A stretch of DNA of 47,445 nucleotides from Phytomonospora sp040655735 (GCF_040655735.1 NZ_JBFAKK010000027.1:1-47445); one strand, 5' to 3'. Positions 23,392-32,218 are shown, counted from the first letter of the stretch. Notes: a model not told the origin generated them from the letters alone. Numbers and translations are program-made.

Positions 23392-24402
23392 GTGCGCTCC
23401 TATCACTTCGATTCCTTCGACGGCACCGGTCTCGTCTCGCACGAGCACGACGTGCCCGAGCCCGGTCCGGGACAGCTCCTGGTGCGGGTCAAGGCGGCCA
23501 CCTTCAACAAGCGGGACGACCTGATCGCGCGCGGCCGCTATCCGCTGCCGCCCCGGCCGGGCGTGGTCGCGCTCAGCGACGGGGCCGGCGAGGTGGCCGC
23601 GGCCGGCGAGGGCGTCACGCGCTTCGGCGTCGGCGACCGGGTCGCCGGAAGCTACTGGAACCGCTGGCACGACGGGAGACTGGACGCCTCCATGCTCGAT
23701 CAGCTCGGTTGCACCCACGACGGGATGCTCACCGAGTACGCGCTGCTCGACGAGGGGGCCGCCGCGCCCGTGCCGGCTCACCTGACGTGGGCGGAGGCGG
23801 CGACGCTGCCCTGCGCGGGCGTGACGGCATGGACGTCGATCACCGGCGGCCCCGAGCTTCCCGCCGGCGCCACCGTGCTGACCTTGGGGACCGGCGGGGT
23901 CTCGCTGTACGCCGTGCAGCTCGCCAAGGCCCTCGGGTACCGCGTGATCGCGACGACGTCGAGTCCCGAGAAGGCCGAGCGGGTAAGAGGACTGGGCGCC
24001 GACGCGGTCGTCGACTATCGCGAGACGCCGACATGGAGTGCGGCGGTTCGCCGGCTCACCGGCGGACTCGGCGCCGACCTCGTCGTCGACACGATGGGCC
24101 CCGAGACGGTCAACGAGTCAATTCGGGCGTCCTCGCTGTACGGGCAGGTCGTGCTGCTGACGACCTACTCCGACACCGCCGCCGACATCACCGTCGCCGG
24201 CGCCGACTGGGCGCAGACGATGGCCGGGATCCGGCGCGTCTTCGTCGGCAGCCGCGGCGATCTGGAGGACCTCGGCAAGGTCGTGGAGTCCGCCGCGATC
24301 CGGCCGGTCGTGGACCGGGTCTTCGGCTTCGACGAGGCCGCCGAGGCCTTCGCGTACTACCGGACCGGCCGCGCCTTCGGCAAGGTCGTCGTGGAGATCT
24401 GA
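23392..24402 (+). CDS. Medium-chain NAD(P)-dependent alcohol dehydrogenase/quinone oxidoreductase
   Basis: 336 residues from GTG (VRSYHFDSFDGTGLV), just after the SnoaL stop. MDR-superfamily layout: N-terminal GroES-like domain (GQLLVRVKAATFNKRDDLIARGRYPLP, GDRVAGSYWNRW), then the Rossmann domain with LTLGTGGVSLYAVQLAKALGYRVIATTSS, GADAVVDYRETP and GLGADLVVDTMGPETVN, ending AFAYYRTGRAFGKVVVEI. The structural zinc cysteines and usual catalytic zinc ligands are not evident, so it looks like the zinc-independent quinone-oxidoreductase type (Zn-like motifs absent). Likely substrate: a small aldehyde, alcohol or quinone. Expressed with the SnoaL-like protein. Confidence 0.88.
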   Translation: MRSYHFDSFDGTGLVSHEHDVPEPGPGQLLVRVKAATFNKRDDLIARGRYPLPPRPGVVALSDGAGEVAAAGEGVTRFGVGDRVAGSYWNRWHDGRLDASMLDQLGCTHDGMLTEYALLDEGAAAPVPAHLTWAEAATLPCAGVTAWTSITGGPELPAGATVLTLGTGGVSLYAVQLAKALGYRVIATTSSPEKAERVRGLGADAVVDYRETPTWSAAVRRLTGGLGADLVVDTMGPETVNESIRASSLYGQVVLLTTYSDTAADITVAGADWAQTMAGIRRVFVGSRGDLEDLGKVVESAAIRPVVDRVFGFDEAAEAFAYYRTGRAFGKVVVEI

Positions 24403-24406
24403 CGGA

Positions 24407-24435
24407 CGAGCGCCGTCCCTTGTGGACGGCGCTCG
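24407..24435. terminator. Terminator between the dehydrogenase and DUF4132 genes
   Basis: Perfect 12-bp stem CGAGCGCCGTCC/GGACGGCGCTCG (24407-24418 and 24424-24435), loop CTTGT. The 17 bases 24414-24430 recur exactly in the terminator at 29327-29343 (opposite strand). Confidence 0.88.
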
Positions 24436-24440
24436 CACCG

Positions 24441-26969
24441 CTAGCGCATCTGCCGCGTGATCGTCGGGTCGGTGATCTCGTCGTCCTTGGTCAGCATCAT
24501 CGCCTTGCTCAGGATGATGGCGAGGGTCCGGTCGCCTTCGAAGGGCAGGAAGAGCCGCTCGGGCCCCTTCGCCGCGCCCTGCCCGGGCACGATGCACAGG
24601 TACTTGTCGCCCGGCGTCATGAGGATGTTGCCCGAACCGAGGTGGATCTTGTAACCGCGCCTTCGTCCCTGTACCACCAGGAAGCGCCCCTCGACTTTCG
24701 CGACGTCGGCGATCGCGAGGCGCGGAACGAGGCGTTCCAGGATCTCGCGGCGGGTCTGCGCGGTCGCCGACAGCTCGCCGAAGCTGTAGTCGGACCAGTA
24801 GTCGCGGAAGCGTCCTTCGGGGCCGCCGTCCTGCCAGGTCGGGTCGTTGCCGACGCTGGCGACGCCGACGAACAGGTCGACGTCGCGCAGCACCTCGCTG
24901 AGCACCAGCGGCGGGATGTCGGCCAGCGGCAGCGGTTCGGCGGGATCGGCGCCGTAGAGACGCTGCCCGTATCCGCCGCCGGAGGCGTGCGCGGAGGAAG
25001 CGGGCGCGTCGAGCGGGTAGAAGCGGACCTGGTCGGTGACCAGCCGCAGGTAGCTGCCCGAGTCGGTGGTGTCCACGCCGTAGTCGTCGCCGATGCCCTC
25101 GACCCAGAACTCCGCGCGCAGGTTCCAGCGCGGCAGTTCGCGGGTGGTCGGCGGGTACTCGTCGTCGACCATCAGCCGCAGCCTGTTCTTCCATCCCCTG
25201 ATCGCGGCGAGGGAGTGGTACTGGTGCTGGCGGAGGATGTGCGCGGCGAAGCGGTTGGAGTAGACGCGGGTGTTCTCCTCGGCGGCGGTGAGCGGGTAGA
25301 CCTCGCGGTGCGCCTGTTTGAAGGGCTGGGTGATCTCGTGGCGCTCCAGCCATTCGCGCCAGGACAGGATCTCGGCGACGTCCCGTGAGATCGGGTGCCA
25401 CAGGCGCACGACCGCGTCGGGCGCGGCCTCGACGACCTCGTCGCCGACTCCCCGCAGCTCACCGTCGGCGAAACCGGCGGTCACGTCGCCGACCGTCCAC
25501 AGCAGACGCCGGGCGAGCGTGCCGACCAGCGGGTGGTCGAGGTAGCGCTCGCGCCAGACGTCGAGGCGCCATTCGCGCTGGGCGAGGAAGAGCTTGTCGA
25601 GGCGCTCGGTCTGGGCGGTGAGCATCGTGCCGACGTCCTTGACCGCGCCTTTCAGCTCGGCCAGCCGCTCGGCGTGGTCGCGCTTCACGGCGGCGGGCAC
25701 CGATTTCACGGCCTTTCCGGCGGCGTTCGTCCACTGGAGCCGGACACCGCCGTCGACGAGCAGTTCGGCGGTGACGTCGCCCAGCCGCTCGGCGCCGCGC
25801 CCGACCTCGGTGAGGCCGTAGGCGGGGACGGCCATCTCCTCGACCTCGTCGCGGCTGAGCCCCAGCGCCTCGGCGCGGGCGTCGAGGGCGGCCTCGACGA
25901 GTTTGAGGGTTCCCTTGTACGTCACCCGGGTGGCGAGGCGGGCCAGCTGCGCCAGCGCCTCAGGGCTGTCCATCATCGACAGCGCGTGCACGGCCGCGTT
26001 GGCGACCTTCGGCGTGTGCGGGCCGATCCCGGCGACCTTCTTCAGCGCGTACTCGACCACGCCGGCCGCCGCCCGGGCGCTCTCGGCGTTCGACGCGGCG
26101 ATCCCGAGGGTCCAGACCATGCCCCGCATCGCGGTGGCGTTGAAGGGATCCAGAGCCTGGTTGATCTCCGGGCCGTAGACGCTGTCGACCATGCGGAAGG
26201 TGCGCGGCCGGCCGGCGAGCGCGAGCCAGTCCACTATGGACGAGGTCACCTCGTCCTCGCCGAGCTCGGCGAGCAGCTCGCGGGTCCGGGCGGTCCACTT
26301 CGCGCTGGGCCTGGCGGTGGTCGCGGTGTTCATGTGCAGCAGGAAGTCCCGCCAGCCCGCGCCGAGTGCCGGGAGCCGGTCGAGGATCGTGTCGCTCCAG
26401 GTCTCGCCGGGGTTGAGGGGCATGGTGTCGAAGATCGCGGGGAGGTCGTTGAGGACGGTGGAGCCCGACCAGATGCCCGAGCGGCGCATCCCGGCGATCA
26501 TCGGGCCGGTCAGTTCGCCCGCGGCGGCCAGCAGCATCGCCAGCTTGGGCAGCGGGTCGAAGGGGTAGTACTTCCACTCCAGCGCGACACGGCCGAACAC
26601 GGCCCGCGCGGTGTTCAGCGAGGGCTTGAGCCGGGCGACGAGTTCGCCGGTGGCGGCGCGGACCGTCTCGGCGAACTCCTGCTCGCCGAGCGCGGCGACC
26701 CGTTCGTTGAGGGCGTGGACGAACCGGGCGCCGAGCTCGTCGGGCAGCGCGGCGATCTCCTTGCGGCGCCGCTGCCAGGAGAAGTCGTCGCCGGGGGCCT
26801 CGATGGCGATGATGAACTGGTCGGCGAGGGCGGCGGCGTCCTCGGAGGCCGCAGCGGCGCGGAAGCCCTCCATCGCGGCGGTCTCGGCGACCTCCCGCGC
26901 GGACCGCGCCCGCCGTTCGGCGCGGTTGGCCAGCAGCCGTTCGCGCAGGGCTTCGAGGTCGACGGTCAT
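24441..26969 (-). CDS. DUF4132-domain protein, 842 aa
   Basis: Starts MTVDLEALRERLLANRAERR, with AGGAG 6 bases upstream; the longer open frame is Pro/Arg-rich shadow. The N-terminal two thirds is an alpha-helical repeat array (for example PKVANAAVHALSMMDSPEALAQLARLATRVTYKGTLKLVEAAL); the C-terminal part (about residues 560-842) is the DUF4132 region: PFKQAHREVYPLTAAEENT, RFAAHILRQHQYHSLAAIRGW, FYPLDAP, VLSEVLRDVDLFVGVASVGND, and the end LGSGNILMTPGDKYLCIVPG. DUF4132 proteins include MolR-like proteins of unclear function. No WGR domain is visible. It is divergent from the APH-like gene with an operator-like palindrome between. Confidence 0.82.
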   Translation of the reverse strand: MTVDLEALRERLLANRAERRARSAREVAETAAMEGFRAAAASEDAAALADQFIIAIEAPGDDFSWQRRRKEIAALPDELGARFVHALNERVAALGEQEFAETVRAATGELVARLKPSLNTARAVFGRVALEWKYYPFDPLPKLAMLLAAAGELTGPMIAGMRRSGIWSGSTVLNDLPAIFDTMPLNPGETWSDTILDRLPALGAGWRDFLLHMNTATTARPSAKWTARTRELLAELGEDEVTSSIVDWLALAGRPRTFRMVDSVYGPEINQALDPFNATAMRGMVWTLGIAASNAESARAAAGVVEYALKKVAGIGPHTPKVANAAVHALSMMDSPEALAQLARLATRVTYKGTLKLVEAALDARAEALGLSRDEVEEMAVPAYGLTEVGRGAERLGDVTAELLVDGGVRLQWTNAAGKAVKSVPAAVKRDHAERLAELKGAVKDVGTMLTAQTERLDKLFLAQREWRLDVWRERYLDHPLVGTLARRLLWTVGDVTAGFADGELRGVGDEVVEAAPDAVVRLWHPISRDVAEILSWREWLERHEITQPFKQAHREVYPLTAAEENTRVYSNRFAAHILRQHQYHSLAAIRGWKNRLRLMVDDEYPPTTRELPRWNLRAEFWVEGIGDDYGVDTTDSGSYLRLVTDQVRFYPLDAPASSAHASGGGYGQRLYGADPAEPLPLADIPPLVLSEVLRDVDLFVGVASVGNDPTWQDGGPEGRFRDYWSDYSFGELSATAQTRREILERLVPRLAIADVAKVEGRFLVVQGRRRGYKIHLGSGNILMTPGDKYLCIVPGQGAAKGPERLFLPFEGDRTLAIILSKAMMLTKDDEITDPTITRQMR

Positions 26970-27017
26970 GGCACGCTCCTGTCGGGGTGCGGGCGCGGGG
27001 AAGACGGCGGGGCGCCC

Positions 27018-27036
27018 GTGTACCGAGGTTGTACAC
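27018..27036. promoter_or_regulatory. Operator-like palindrome between DUF4132 and APH-like genes
   Basis: GTGTAC (27018-27023) and GTACAC (27031-27036) form a perfect dyad around a 7-bp spacer in the 95-bp divergent promoter region. No regulator gene is adjacent. Confidence 0.45.
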
Positions 27037-27064
27037 CGGTGATGCGACAAGGGTGGAGGATGCC

Positions 27065-27970
27065 GTGATCGACGTACCGCCCGCACTTCTGGCCTTCGGG
27101 CGCTGGCAGCGCGAAGGCCGGGCGGGACGCGACTGGATTCGCGCGCTGCCGACGACCGTCGGCGGCCTGCTGACGCGCTGGGGCCTTGTCCCCGACGGCG
27201 AGGCCATGAACGGCTACAACGGCATGGCACTGCCGGTCCGCCGCGACCGGGAACCGCTCGTCCTCAAGGTGTCCTGGCCACAGGAGGCCGCCGACTGCCA
27301 CGAGGCGCTGGCCTTGGCGGCCTGGGACGGCCGCGGCGCGGTGCGGCTCCTGGCCCACTCACCCGCCGAAGGCGCCCTCCTCCTCGAACGCGCACACGAC
27401 CGCACGCCACTGCGCGAGGTCGTACTCGCCGACGCCGTCCCCGCGGCCGGCGTACTCCTGCGCCGCCTTGCCGTCCCCGCGCCGCCGGGTCTTCGGCACC
27501 TCACCGACCTCGCCGCCGAACTCGCCGCCGGCCTCCCCGGCCGCTGGAGAGAACTCGGCCGCCCCTTCCCCAGGCGCCGCCTCGAACTCGCCCACGGCCT
27601 CGCCCGCGACCTCGCCGCCCCCACCGGTGGCGACCCGCTCCTCGTCGACCACGACCTCCACTACGACAACGTCCTGGCCGCCGACCGCGAACCCTGGCTC
27701 GCCGTCGACCCGAAGGTCCTCGCCGGCGACCCGGAGTACCAGACGGCCCAGCTCCTGTGGACCCGCCTCGACGAGATGGACGGCCCCGCCGAGCTCCTCC
27801 GCCACTTCCACGCTCTCGTCGACGCCGCCGGCCTGTCCCCCGACCTCGCCCGCGCCTGGACCGTCGTCCGCTGCGCCGACTACCTCCTGTGGGGCCTGGC
27901 CGCCGGCTTCACCGAGGACCCCCGCCGGTGCGCCGCCATCCTTGACGCCTTCGCCGGGCGACGCGCCTGA
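27065..27970 (+). CDS. Aminoglycoside phosphotransferase, APH(6)-like kinase
   Basis: 301 residues from GTG, with GGAGG 5 bases upstream (the longer open frame lacks this). The protein-kinase-like fold shows the catalytic loop VDHDLHYDNVLAADREPWLAVDPK near residues 193-216, with catalytic Asp in HDLHYDN and the metal-binding DPK motif, preceding the AGDPEYQTAQLLWTRLD segment. This pattern fits the APH(6)/hydroxyurea-phosphotransferase family, which phosphorylates streptomycin-type antibiotics, but many chromosomal members have no proven drug substrate. Resistance is an inference. It is divergent from DUF4132 and not in a resistance cluster. Confidence 0.8.
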   Translation: MIDVPPALLAFGRWQREGRAGRDWIRALPTTVGGLLTRWGLVPDGEAMNGYNGMALPVRRDREPLVLKVSWPQEAADCHEALALAAWDGRGAVRLLAHSPAEGALLLERAHDRTPLREVVLADAVPAAGVLLRRLAVPAPPGLRHLTDLAAELAAGLPGRWRELGRPFPRRRLELAHGLARDLAAPTGGDPLLVDHDLHYDNVLAADREPWLAVDPKVLAGDPEYQTAQLLWTRLDEMDGPAELLRHFHALVDAAGLSPDLARAWTVVRCADYLLWGLAAGFTEDPRRCAAILDAFAGRRA

Positions 27971-28066
27971 GCAACGGCCGGGGGTGCCGACATCCCTCCC
28001 CCGCCTCCCGAAAGTCGATAGGCTCAACGGCGAATCCACGAATCCGCCCCTCATCGAGGAGGCCGT

Positions 28067-29302
28067 ATGGACACCGCCGAAGTCGTCATCGTCGGCGCCG
28101 GGCTGGCCGGCGCGAAGGCCGCCCAGACCCTGCGGGAAGAGGGACTGACCGGCCGAATCGTGCTGATCGGGGCCGAAACCCGGCGGCCCTACGAGCGTCC
28201 TCCGCTGTCGAAGGGCTTCCTCAAGGGCGAGACGCCCGAAGACGAGATCTACGTCCACGCCGAGGACTGGTACAGCGCCAACGACGTGGAACTGCTGCTC
28301 GCCCGCCCGGTGACCGGCATCGACCGCGCGGGCCATCGTGTCGAACTGGCCGACGGCGAGCACATCGGCTACCGCAAGCTGCTGCTGGCGACGGGCGCCT
28401 CGCCGCGCCGGCTCGACGTGCCGGGCGGCAGTCTGGCCGGTGTCTTCTACCTGCGCGACTTCTTCGAGTCGGACGTGCTGCGCTCCGCCCTTCGCGAGGG
28501 CGGCGGCGGGCCGGTCGTGATCGTCGGGGGCGGCTGGATCGGCCTCGAAGTGGCTTCGGCCGCGCGCGGTTACGGCGCCGAGGTGACGGTCATCGAGCCG
28601 CAGCCGACGCCGCTGCACGCGGTGCTGGGGCAGCGGATGGGCGAGTTCTTCGCGCAGGTGCACCGCGACAACGGCGTGAGAATGCTGCTGGGGCAAAGCG
28701 TTGAGCGTTTCGTCGCCGACCCCGGGCGTCTCCACGGTGTGGTGACCTCCGACGGGACGCTGATCGAGACGGCCAACGTCATCGTCGGAATCGGTGCGAT
28801 CCCCAACACCGAGCTGGCCGTCGAGGCGGGCCTGGCCGTCGACGACGGGGTGCTGGTCGACCAGCACTTCCGCACCGACGACCCCGACATCTTCGCCGCC
28901 GGTGATGTCGCGCGGGTCTACAAGCCGTTCTACGAGACGCATGTGCGCGTCGAGCACTGGGCGAACGCGCTCGACGGCGGTCCGGCCGCCGCGCGCGGGA
29001 TCCTCGGCCGGGAGTTCGAGATGGACCCGGTGCCGTTCTTCTTCACCGACCAGTACGACCTGGGCGTGGAGTACGCCGGCTGGTACCCCAAGGGCGGCGC
29101 GGACTCGCTGGTGATCCGCGGCGACCCGGCCTCGCGCGAGTTCTATGCCCTGTGGCTCAACGGTCGCGTGGTCGTGGCGGGGATGCACGTGAACCAGTGG
29201 GACGAGGGCATCGCCCCCGTGCAGCGGATCATCCGCGAGCGCGGCGAGGTCGAGGCGAAGTTCCTCGCCGACCCCGAGGTGCCCTGGGCCGACCTGGTCT
29301 GA
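28067..29302 (+). CDS. FAD-dependent ferredoxin/rubredoxin reductase
   Basis: 411 residues, ATG preceded by GAGGAGG. Two Rossmann motifs: VVIVGAGLAGAKAAQTLREEG (FAD, about residues 5-25) and VVIVGGGWIGLEVASAARGYGAEVTVIE (NAD(P)H, about 147-174); the FAD-binding end motif TDDPDIFAAGDVARVYKPF is near 270-288, and the C-terminal Reductase_C-like domain begins at NALDGGPAAARGILG. These enzymes pass electrons from NAD(P)H to ferredoxin or rubredoxin, often for cytochrome P450s or oxygenases. No P450 or ferredoxin gene is adjacent, so the partner is unknown. A terminator shared with the SpoOM gene follows. Confidence 0.9.
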   Translation: MDTAEVVIVGAGLAGAKAAQTLREEGLTGRIVLIGAETRRPYERPPLSKGFLKGETPEDEIYVHAEDWYSANDVELLLARPVTGIDRAGHRVELADGEHIGYRKLLLATGASPRRLDVPGGSLAGVFYLRDFFESDVLRSALREGGGGPVVIVGGGWIGLEVASAARGYGAEVTVIEPQPTPLHAVLGQRMGEFFAQVHRDNGVRMLLGQSVERFVADPGRLHGVVTSDGTLIETANVIVGIGAIPNTELAVEAGLAVDDGVLVDQHFRTDDPDIFAAGDVARVYKPFYETHVRVEHWANALDGGPAAARGILGREFEMDPVPFFFTDQYDLGVEYAGWYPKGGADSLVIRGDPASREFYALWLNGRVVVAGMHVNQWDEGIAPVQRIIRERGEVEAKFLADPEVPWADLV

Positions 29303-29320
29303 CGTCCCCCGAACGCGGAG

Positions 29321-29351
29321 AGCCGGGCCGTCCACAAGGGACGACCCGGCT
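29321..29351. terminator. Bidirectional terminator with a core shared with 24407-24435
   Basis: AGCCGGGcCGTCC (29321-29333) and GGACGaCCCGGCT (29339-29351): 12 of 13 pairs, loop ACAAG. It separates the convergent reductase and SpoOM-like genes. Confidence 0.85.
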
Positions 29352-29360
29352 TCGGCTCGG

Positions 29361-30125
29361 CTAGAAGCGCCCGATCCAGCTGCTGATCTGGGCGGCCCAG
29401 TCCATCTTCTCGGCCTGCTCGTGGGTGACGTCGAAGCGGCCGATCGCGTCGTGCCCGGAGTGGAAGACCCCGCCGCGCTTGTCGGCCTCGATGATCACCG
29501 ACATGCCGCCCGGGCTGGTCACGAAGGTCAACTCGACCTCGTTGACGCGGCCGTAGAGCTGCTGCGGCGGGTGGAACTCGATCTCCTGGTAGAACGGCAG
29601 GGTCTGCCGCACACCGCGGATCTGGCCGCGCTCCAGATCGGCGCGCTTGAAGTGGAAGCCGAGGCTCCCGAAGCCCTGGAGGACGCGCTCCTGCGAGGGC
29701 AGCGGAAGGACCGCGATGCCGTCCAGGTCGCCCTTGTCGACGGCCTTGGCCACCGACAGCTCGGTGCGCACCCCGAGGGTCATGCCGTGCAGGTGCTGTC
29801 CGAAGACCGCGGTGAGCGGGGTCTCCCAGGGGACCTGGAGCTGGAACGGGAGGCTGTAGTTCTGTCCGGCGCCCACCTGGAAGCGGCCGCCGGCCATCGC
29901 GCGCTGGAACTCGATGGTCGTGTCGTACTCGTTGTCGCCCGATTCCACCTCGACCCGGGTGACCAGGCCGAGGGCGACGTGCTCGATGTCGACCGGGTGG
30001 TCGCCGCCGGCGATGTGCACCTGGCCGGTGAGGACCGCACCGGGAACGGTGTCGGCGCGATCGAGGACTGTGTCGACACTCGGGCCACCGACGCCCAGTG
30101 CGCGCATCATCTTCTTGAAGACCAC
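29361..30125 (-). CDS. SpoOM-family (arrestin-like) protein
   Basis: 254 residues from GTG (VVFKKMMRALGVGGPSVDTVL), with AAGGAGA 6 bases upstream; the longer open frame is not favoured. Conserved features of the SpoOM family: MMRALGVGGPSVDTVLDRADTVPGAVLTGQVHI, then DHPVDIEHVALGLVTRVEVESGD, and PFQLQVPWETPLTAVFGQHLHGMTLGVRTELSVAKAVDKGDLD. The fold is arrestin-like beta-sandwich. The family is named for a Bacillus sporulation-control protein; in actinomycetes the role is unknown. No signal peptide; probably cytoplasmic. It is transcribed toward the reductase gene and stands 86 bp from the GNAT gene downstream of the same strand. Confidence 0.85.
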   Translation of the reverse strand: MVFKKMMRALGVGGPSVDTVLDRADTVPGAVLTGQVHIAGGDHPVDIEHVALGLVTRVEVESGDNEYDTTIEFQRAMAGGRFQVGAGQNYSLPFQLQVPWETPLTAVFGQHLHGMTLGVRTELSVAKAVDKGDLDGIAVLPLPSQERVLQGFGSLGFHFKRADLERGQIRGVRQTLPFYQEIEFHPPQQLYGRVNEVELTFVTSPGGMSVIIEADKRGGVFHSGHDAIGRFDVTHEQAEKMDWAAQISSWIGRF

Positions 30126-30211
30126 GGCAACTCTCCTTGTCAGACCGGTGGACGCTTCCACGGCAAGGGCAACCGATCGGCCCACCGGTCTTTCAAGTTA
30201 AGCGCCGCGTG

Positions 30212-31144
30212 TCAAATGGCGCCGGAGAACTCGCGTCGCGAAGCGAAATTGACGTAACCCGCGCTCTCGAAACCCTTGTACATCGCCACATTCCCGGCGT
30301 CGCAGTCGCCGCGGATCTCGGTGGCGCCGTTGGCGATCAGGATCTGTGTGCCGCGTGCCACAACGGAGGCGGAGTATCCCTTGCCGCGGTGGCCGGGTGA
30401 GACGCCGACGAATCCGATCACCGGATAACTCGGATTGCGCGCGGGAAGGCTCACCACCGCGACGTCTCCGGACTCGTCGTAGCCGAGCTCGAACCATTCC
30501 GGTTCGTGCTCCATGTCGGACATGTCCTTCAGGATCAGTTCGGCCGCGCCGCGCAGGCCCAGCTCGGCGACGTCTTCGAGGAGAAGGGAGTCGGCGGTGT
30601 CGGCGAGGATCCGCTCAAGAAGGTCGACGAAGGGCTTCTCGCCGAGTTCACTGAGGGAGCGCCACGTCAGCCGCGGGTCCTGGGCGGGAAGCTCGGAGCC
30701 GGCGAGCCACTGGAAACGGCGGCCGTCGCGGGCCGGGCGCAGGCCCGCCTCGGTGTAGAGGGATACGCGCGTCTCGGGCTCGAACTGCCACTGCGGGCCC
30801 TGGGCGGGGCCGTCGAGGACGTGCCCGATCTTCTCGGCGCCCAATCCCTTGGCGGCGGCGAAGCCGTGCCGGAGAATGCGCAGCGCGAGTTCGCGGTCGT
30901 TCCAGGGCGCCTCGAAGAGGACGAAGTCACTGGGCACTTCGCCACCGGGACGCGACCACAGAACGATGTTGCCGATGAGTTTCCCGTCGCCGTCTTCGGC
31001 GACGAAACACCATTCGGGGCGGGTGCAGCCTTTTGCGAGGAGATCGGTGAGATATGCGGCGGTCGCGTCGTTTCGCTCCCCCTGACCGTCCAATGTGGTC
31101 AGTCGGGGGAGTTCGGCGGCGCGGGCGGTGCGAATGTCAGTCAA
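30212..31144 (-). CDS. Double-domain GNAT N-acetyltransferase
   Basis: 310 residues. A TTG start at 31144 (TTG ACT GAC ATT) has AAGGAAG about 7 bases upstream. Domain 1 (about 1-150) begins DIRTARAAELPRLTTLDG and contains CFVAEDGDGKLIGNIVLW. Domain 2 (about 160-310) has GYDESGDVAVVSLPARNPSYPVIGFVGVSPGHRGKGYSASVVARG, the acetyl-CoA loop with R-G-K-G-Y, followed by GDCDAGNVAMYKGFESAGYVNF. Only the second domain has a clear acetyl-CoA loop; the first is probably structural or degenerate. Substrate unknown. It is encoded 86 bp upstream of the SpoOM-like gene on the same strand. Confidence 0.82.
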   Translation of the reverse strand: MTDIRTARAAELPRLTTLDGQGERNDATAAYLTDLLAKGCTRPEWCFVAEDGDGKLIGNIVLWSRPGGEVPSDFVLFEAPWNDRELALRILRHGFAAAKGLGAEKIGHVLDGPAQGPQWQFEPETRVSLYTEAGLRPARDGRRFQWLAGSELPAQDPRLTWRSLSELGEKPFVDLLERILADTADSLLLEDVAELGLRGAAELILKDMSDMEHEPEWFELGYDESGDVAVVSLPARNPSYPVIGFVGVSPGHRGKGYSASVVARGTQILIANGATEIRGDCDAGNVAMYKGFESAGYVNFASRREFSGAI

Positions 31145-31226
31145 GTAATCGCTTCCTTGAAGTCGGGATCGTCGATGATCTTAACGACGGCGCCGATCCT
31201 GGCAAGCCGATATTTACCGCACGGGA

Positions 31227-31262
31227 AAGGCCCCGGGAACGCGGGTGCGCTCCCGGGGCCTT
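31227..31262. terminator. Terminator hairpin
   Basis: Perfect 12-bp stem AAGGCCCCGGGA (31227-31238) and TCCCGGGGCCTT (31251-31262), 12-base loop, directly after the HAAS-type gene's stop (31274 on the minus strand). Confidence 0.88.
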
Positions 31263-31273
31263 CGTGGTGCTCG

Positions 31274-32218
31274 TCAGCGGTCGGCGGGCAGGGCCCGGAA
31301 GCGCTTGAACACCTCGGTGACGCTCACCGCGAGGATGATCAGGGCCGCACCGGAGTAGACGGCCGCGGGCGTGGTCCAGTCGCCGTTGACGTCGTCGACG
31401 AACTCGGGGTTGAGGATCATCTGCTTGTAGACGATCCAGGCCAGCGGCAGCGCGAACAGCGCCTCGGCGGCCGTGTAGACCAGGACCAGGGTCAGGTTCC
31501 AGCCGCGCATGACGATCCGGAAGCCCTCGATGACCGACATCGCGATCAGTCCGGCGATGATCGGCCAGATCCAGCCGTTCCACAGCTGCGGGTTGAGGAT
31601 CTCCAGCTCGCGGCCGTCGTCGGCGGTGTAGGGGGCGGTGGTCTGGAACATGATCGCGAGGACCAGGAAGGTGTACCAGCCGATGGTCGCCCAGGCCGCG
31701 GCGCCGCCCTTGTCCGGTGTGCGCGGGTAGGGGAGCATGTCGGGCGTCCACTCGACCGACTTGGTGACCGCGTCCTGTCGCTTCACGCGGTCGATGAGCG
31801 CGAAGATCACCGTCAGCCACGCGATCATCTGGCCGCCGACGGTGAGGATCGCGCCGATCCCCGTGCCGATGAGCTGGCCGGCGTTCTTGTGGTCGAGCAG
31901 GTCGATGACGAGCACGACGACCACGACGATCGGCAGCGCCGTCGTCAGCAGCATCTTCAGCAGCCGGATGTAGGTCGGGTAGAAGTCGGGTCCGATCAGC
32001 GCGAGGGGCCGGTCGGCGTACTGGGCGGCGAGGCGGATCGGGTCGCCCATCTCGATGATGACCGCGCGCTCGGCCTCCTCGGGGGTGGCCTCGTCGCGGC
32101 CCTCGACGGTGTCGGCGATGGTGGCGCGCAGTTCGTCGGCGACGTCCTTGCGCTGGTCGGCGGGGATGCGGCGGACGACGGCGTCCACGTAGCGTTCGGT
32201 GAGGGTGGGGGTCGTCAT
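31274..32218 (-). CDS. HAAS-domain membrane protein, PadR partner
   Basis: 314 residues; the ATG overlaps the PadR stop by four bases (ATGA), so it is translationally coupled. Residues 1-60 form a permease-prefix/HAAS-type domain (TLTERYVDAVVRRIPADQRKDVADELRATIADTVEGRD, then AVIIEMGDPIRLAAQYADRP), widely found in membrane partners of PadR regulators. The remainder has about six to seven membrane helices, such as LLTTALPIVVVVVLVIDLL, IAWLTVIFALIDRV, TIGWYTFLVLAIMF, IIAGLIAMSVIEGF and AAVYSGAALIILAVSVTEVF. It probably acts in envelope stress sensing or signalling with the PadR regulator; this is inferred from the gene pair. Confidence 0.8.
   Translation of the reverse strand: MTTPTLTERYVDAVVRRIPADQRKDVADELRATIADTVEGRDEATPEEAERAVIIEMGDPIRLAAQYADRPLALIGPDFYPTYIRLLKMLLTTALPIVVVVVLVIDLLDHKNAGQLIGTGIGAILTVGGQMIAWLTVIFALIDRVKRQDAVTKSVEWTPDMLPYPRTPDKGGAAAWATIGWYTFLVLAIMFQTTAPYTADDGRELEILNPQLWNGWIWPIIAGLIAMSVIEGFRIVMRGWNLTLVLVYTAAEALFALPLAWIVYKQMILNPEFVDDVNGDWTTPAAVYSGAALIILAVSVTEVFKRFRALPADR

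Noticed and set aside
30126..30211. Small gene in the SpoOM/GNAT gap
   Set aside because: 86 bases with no ribosome binding site and no protein-like frame; holds the SpoOM leader only.
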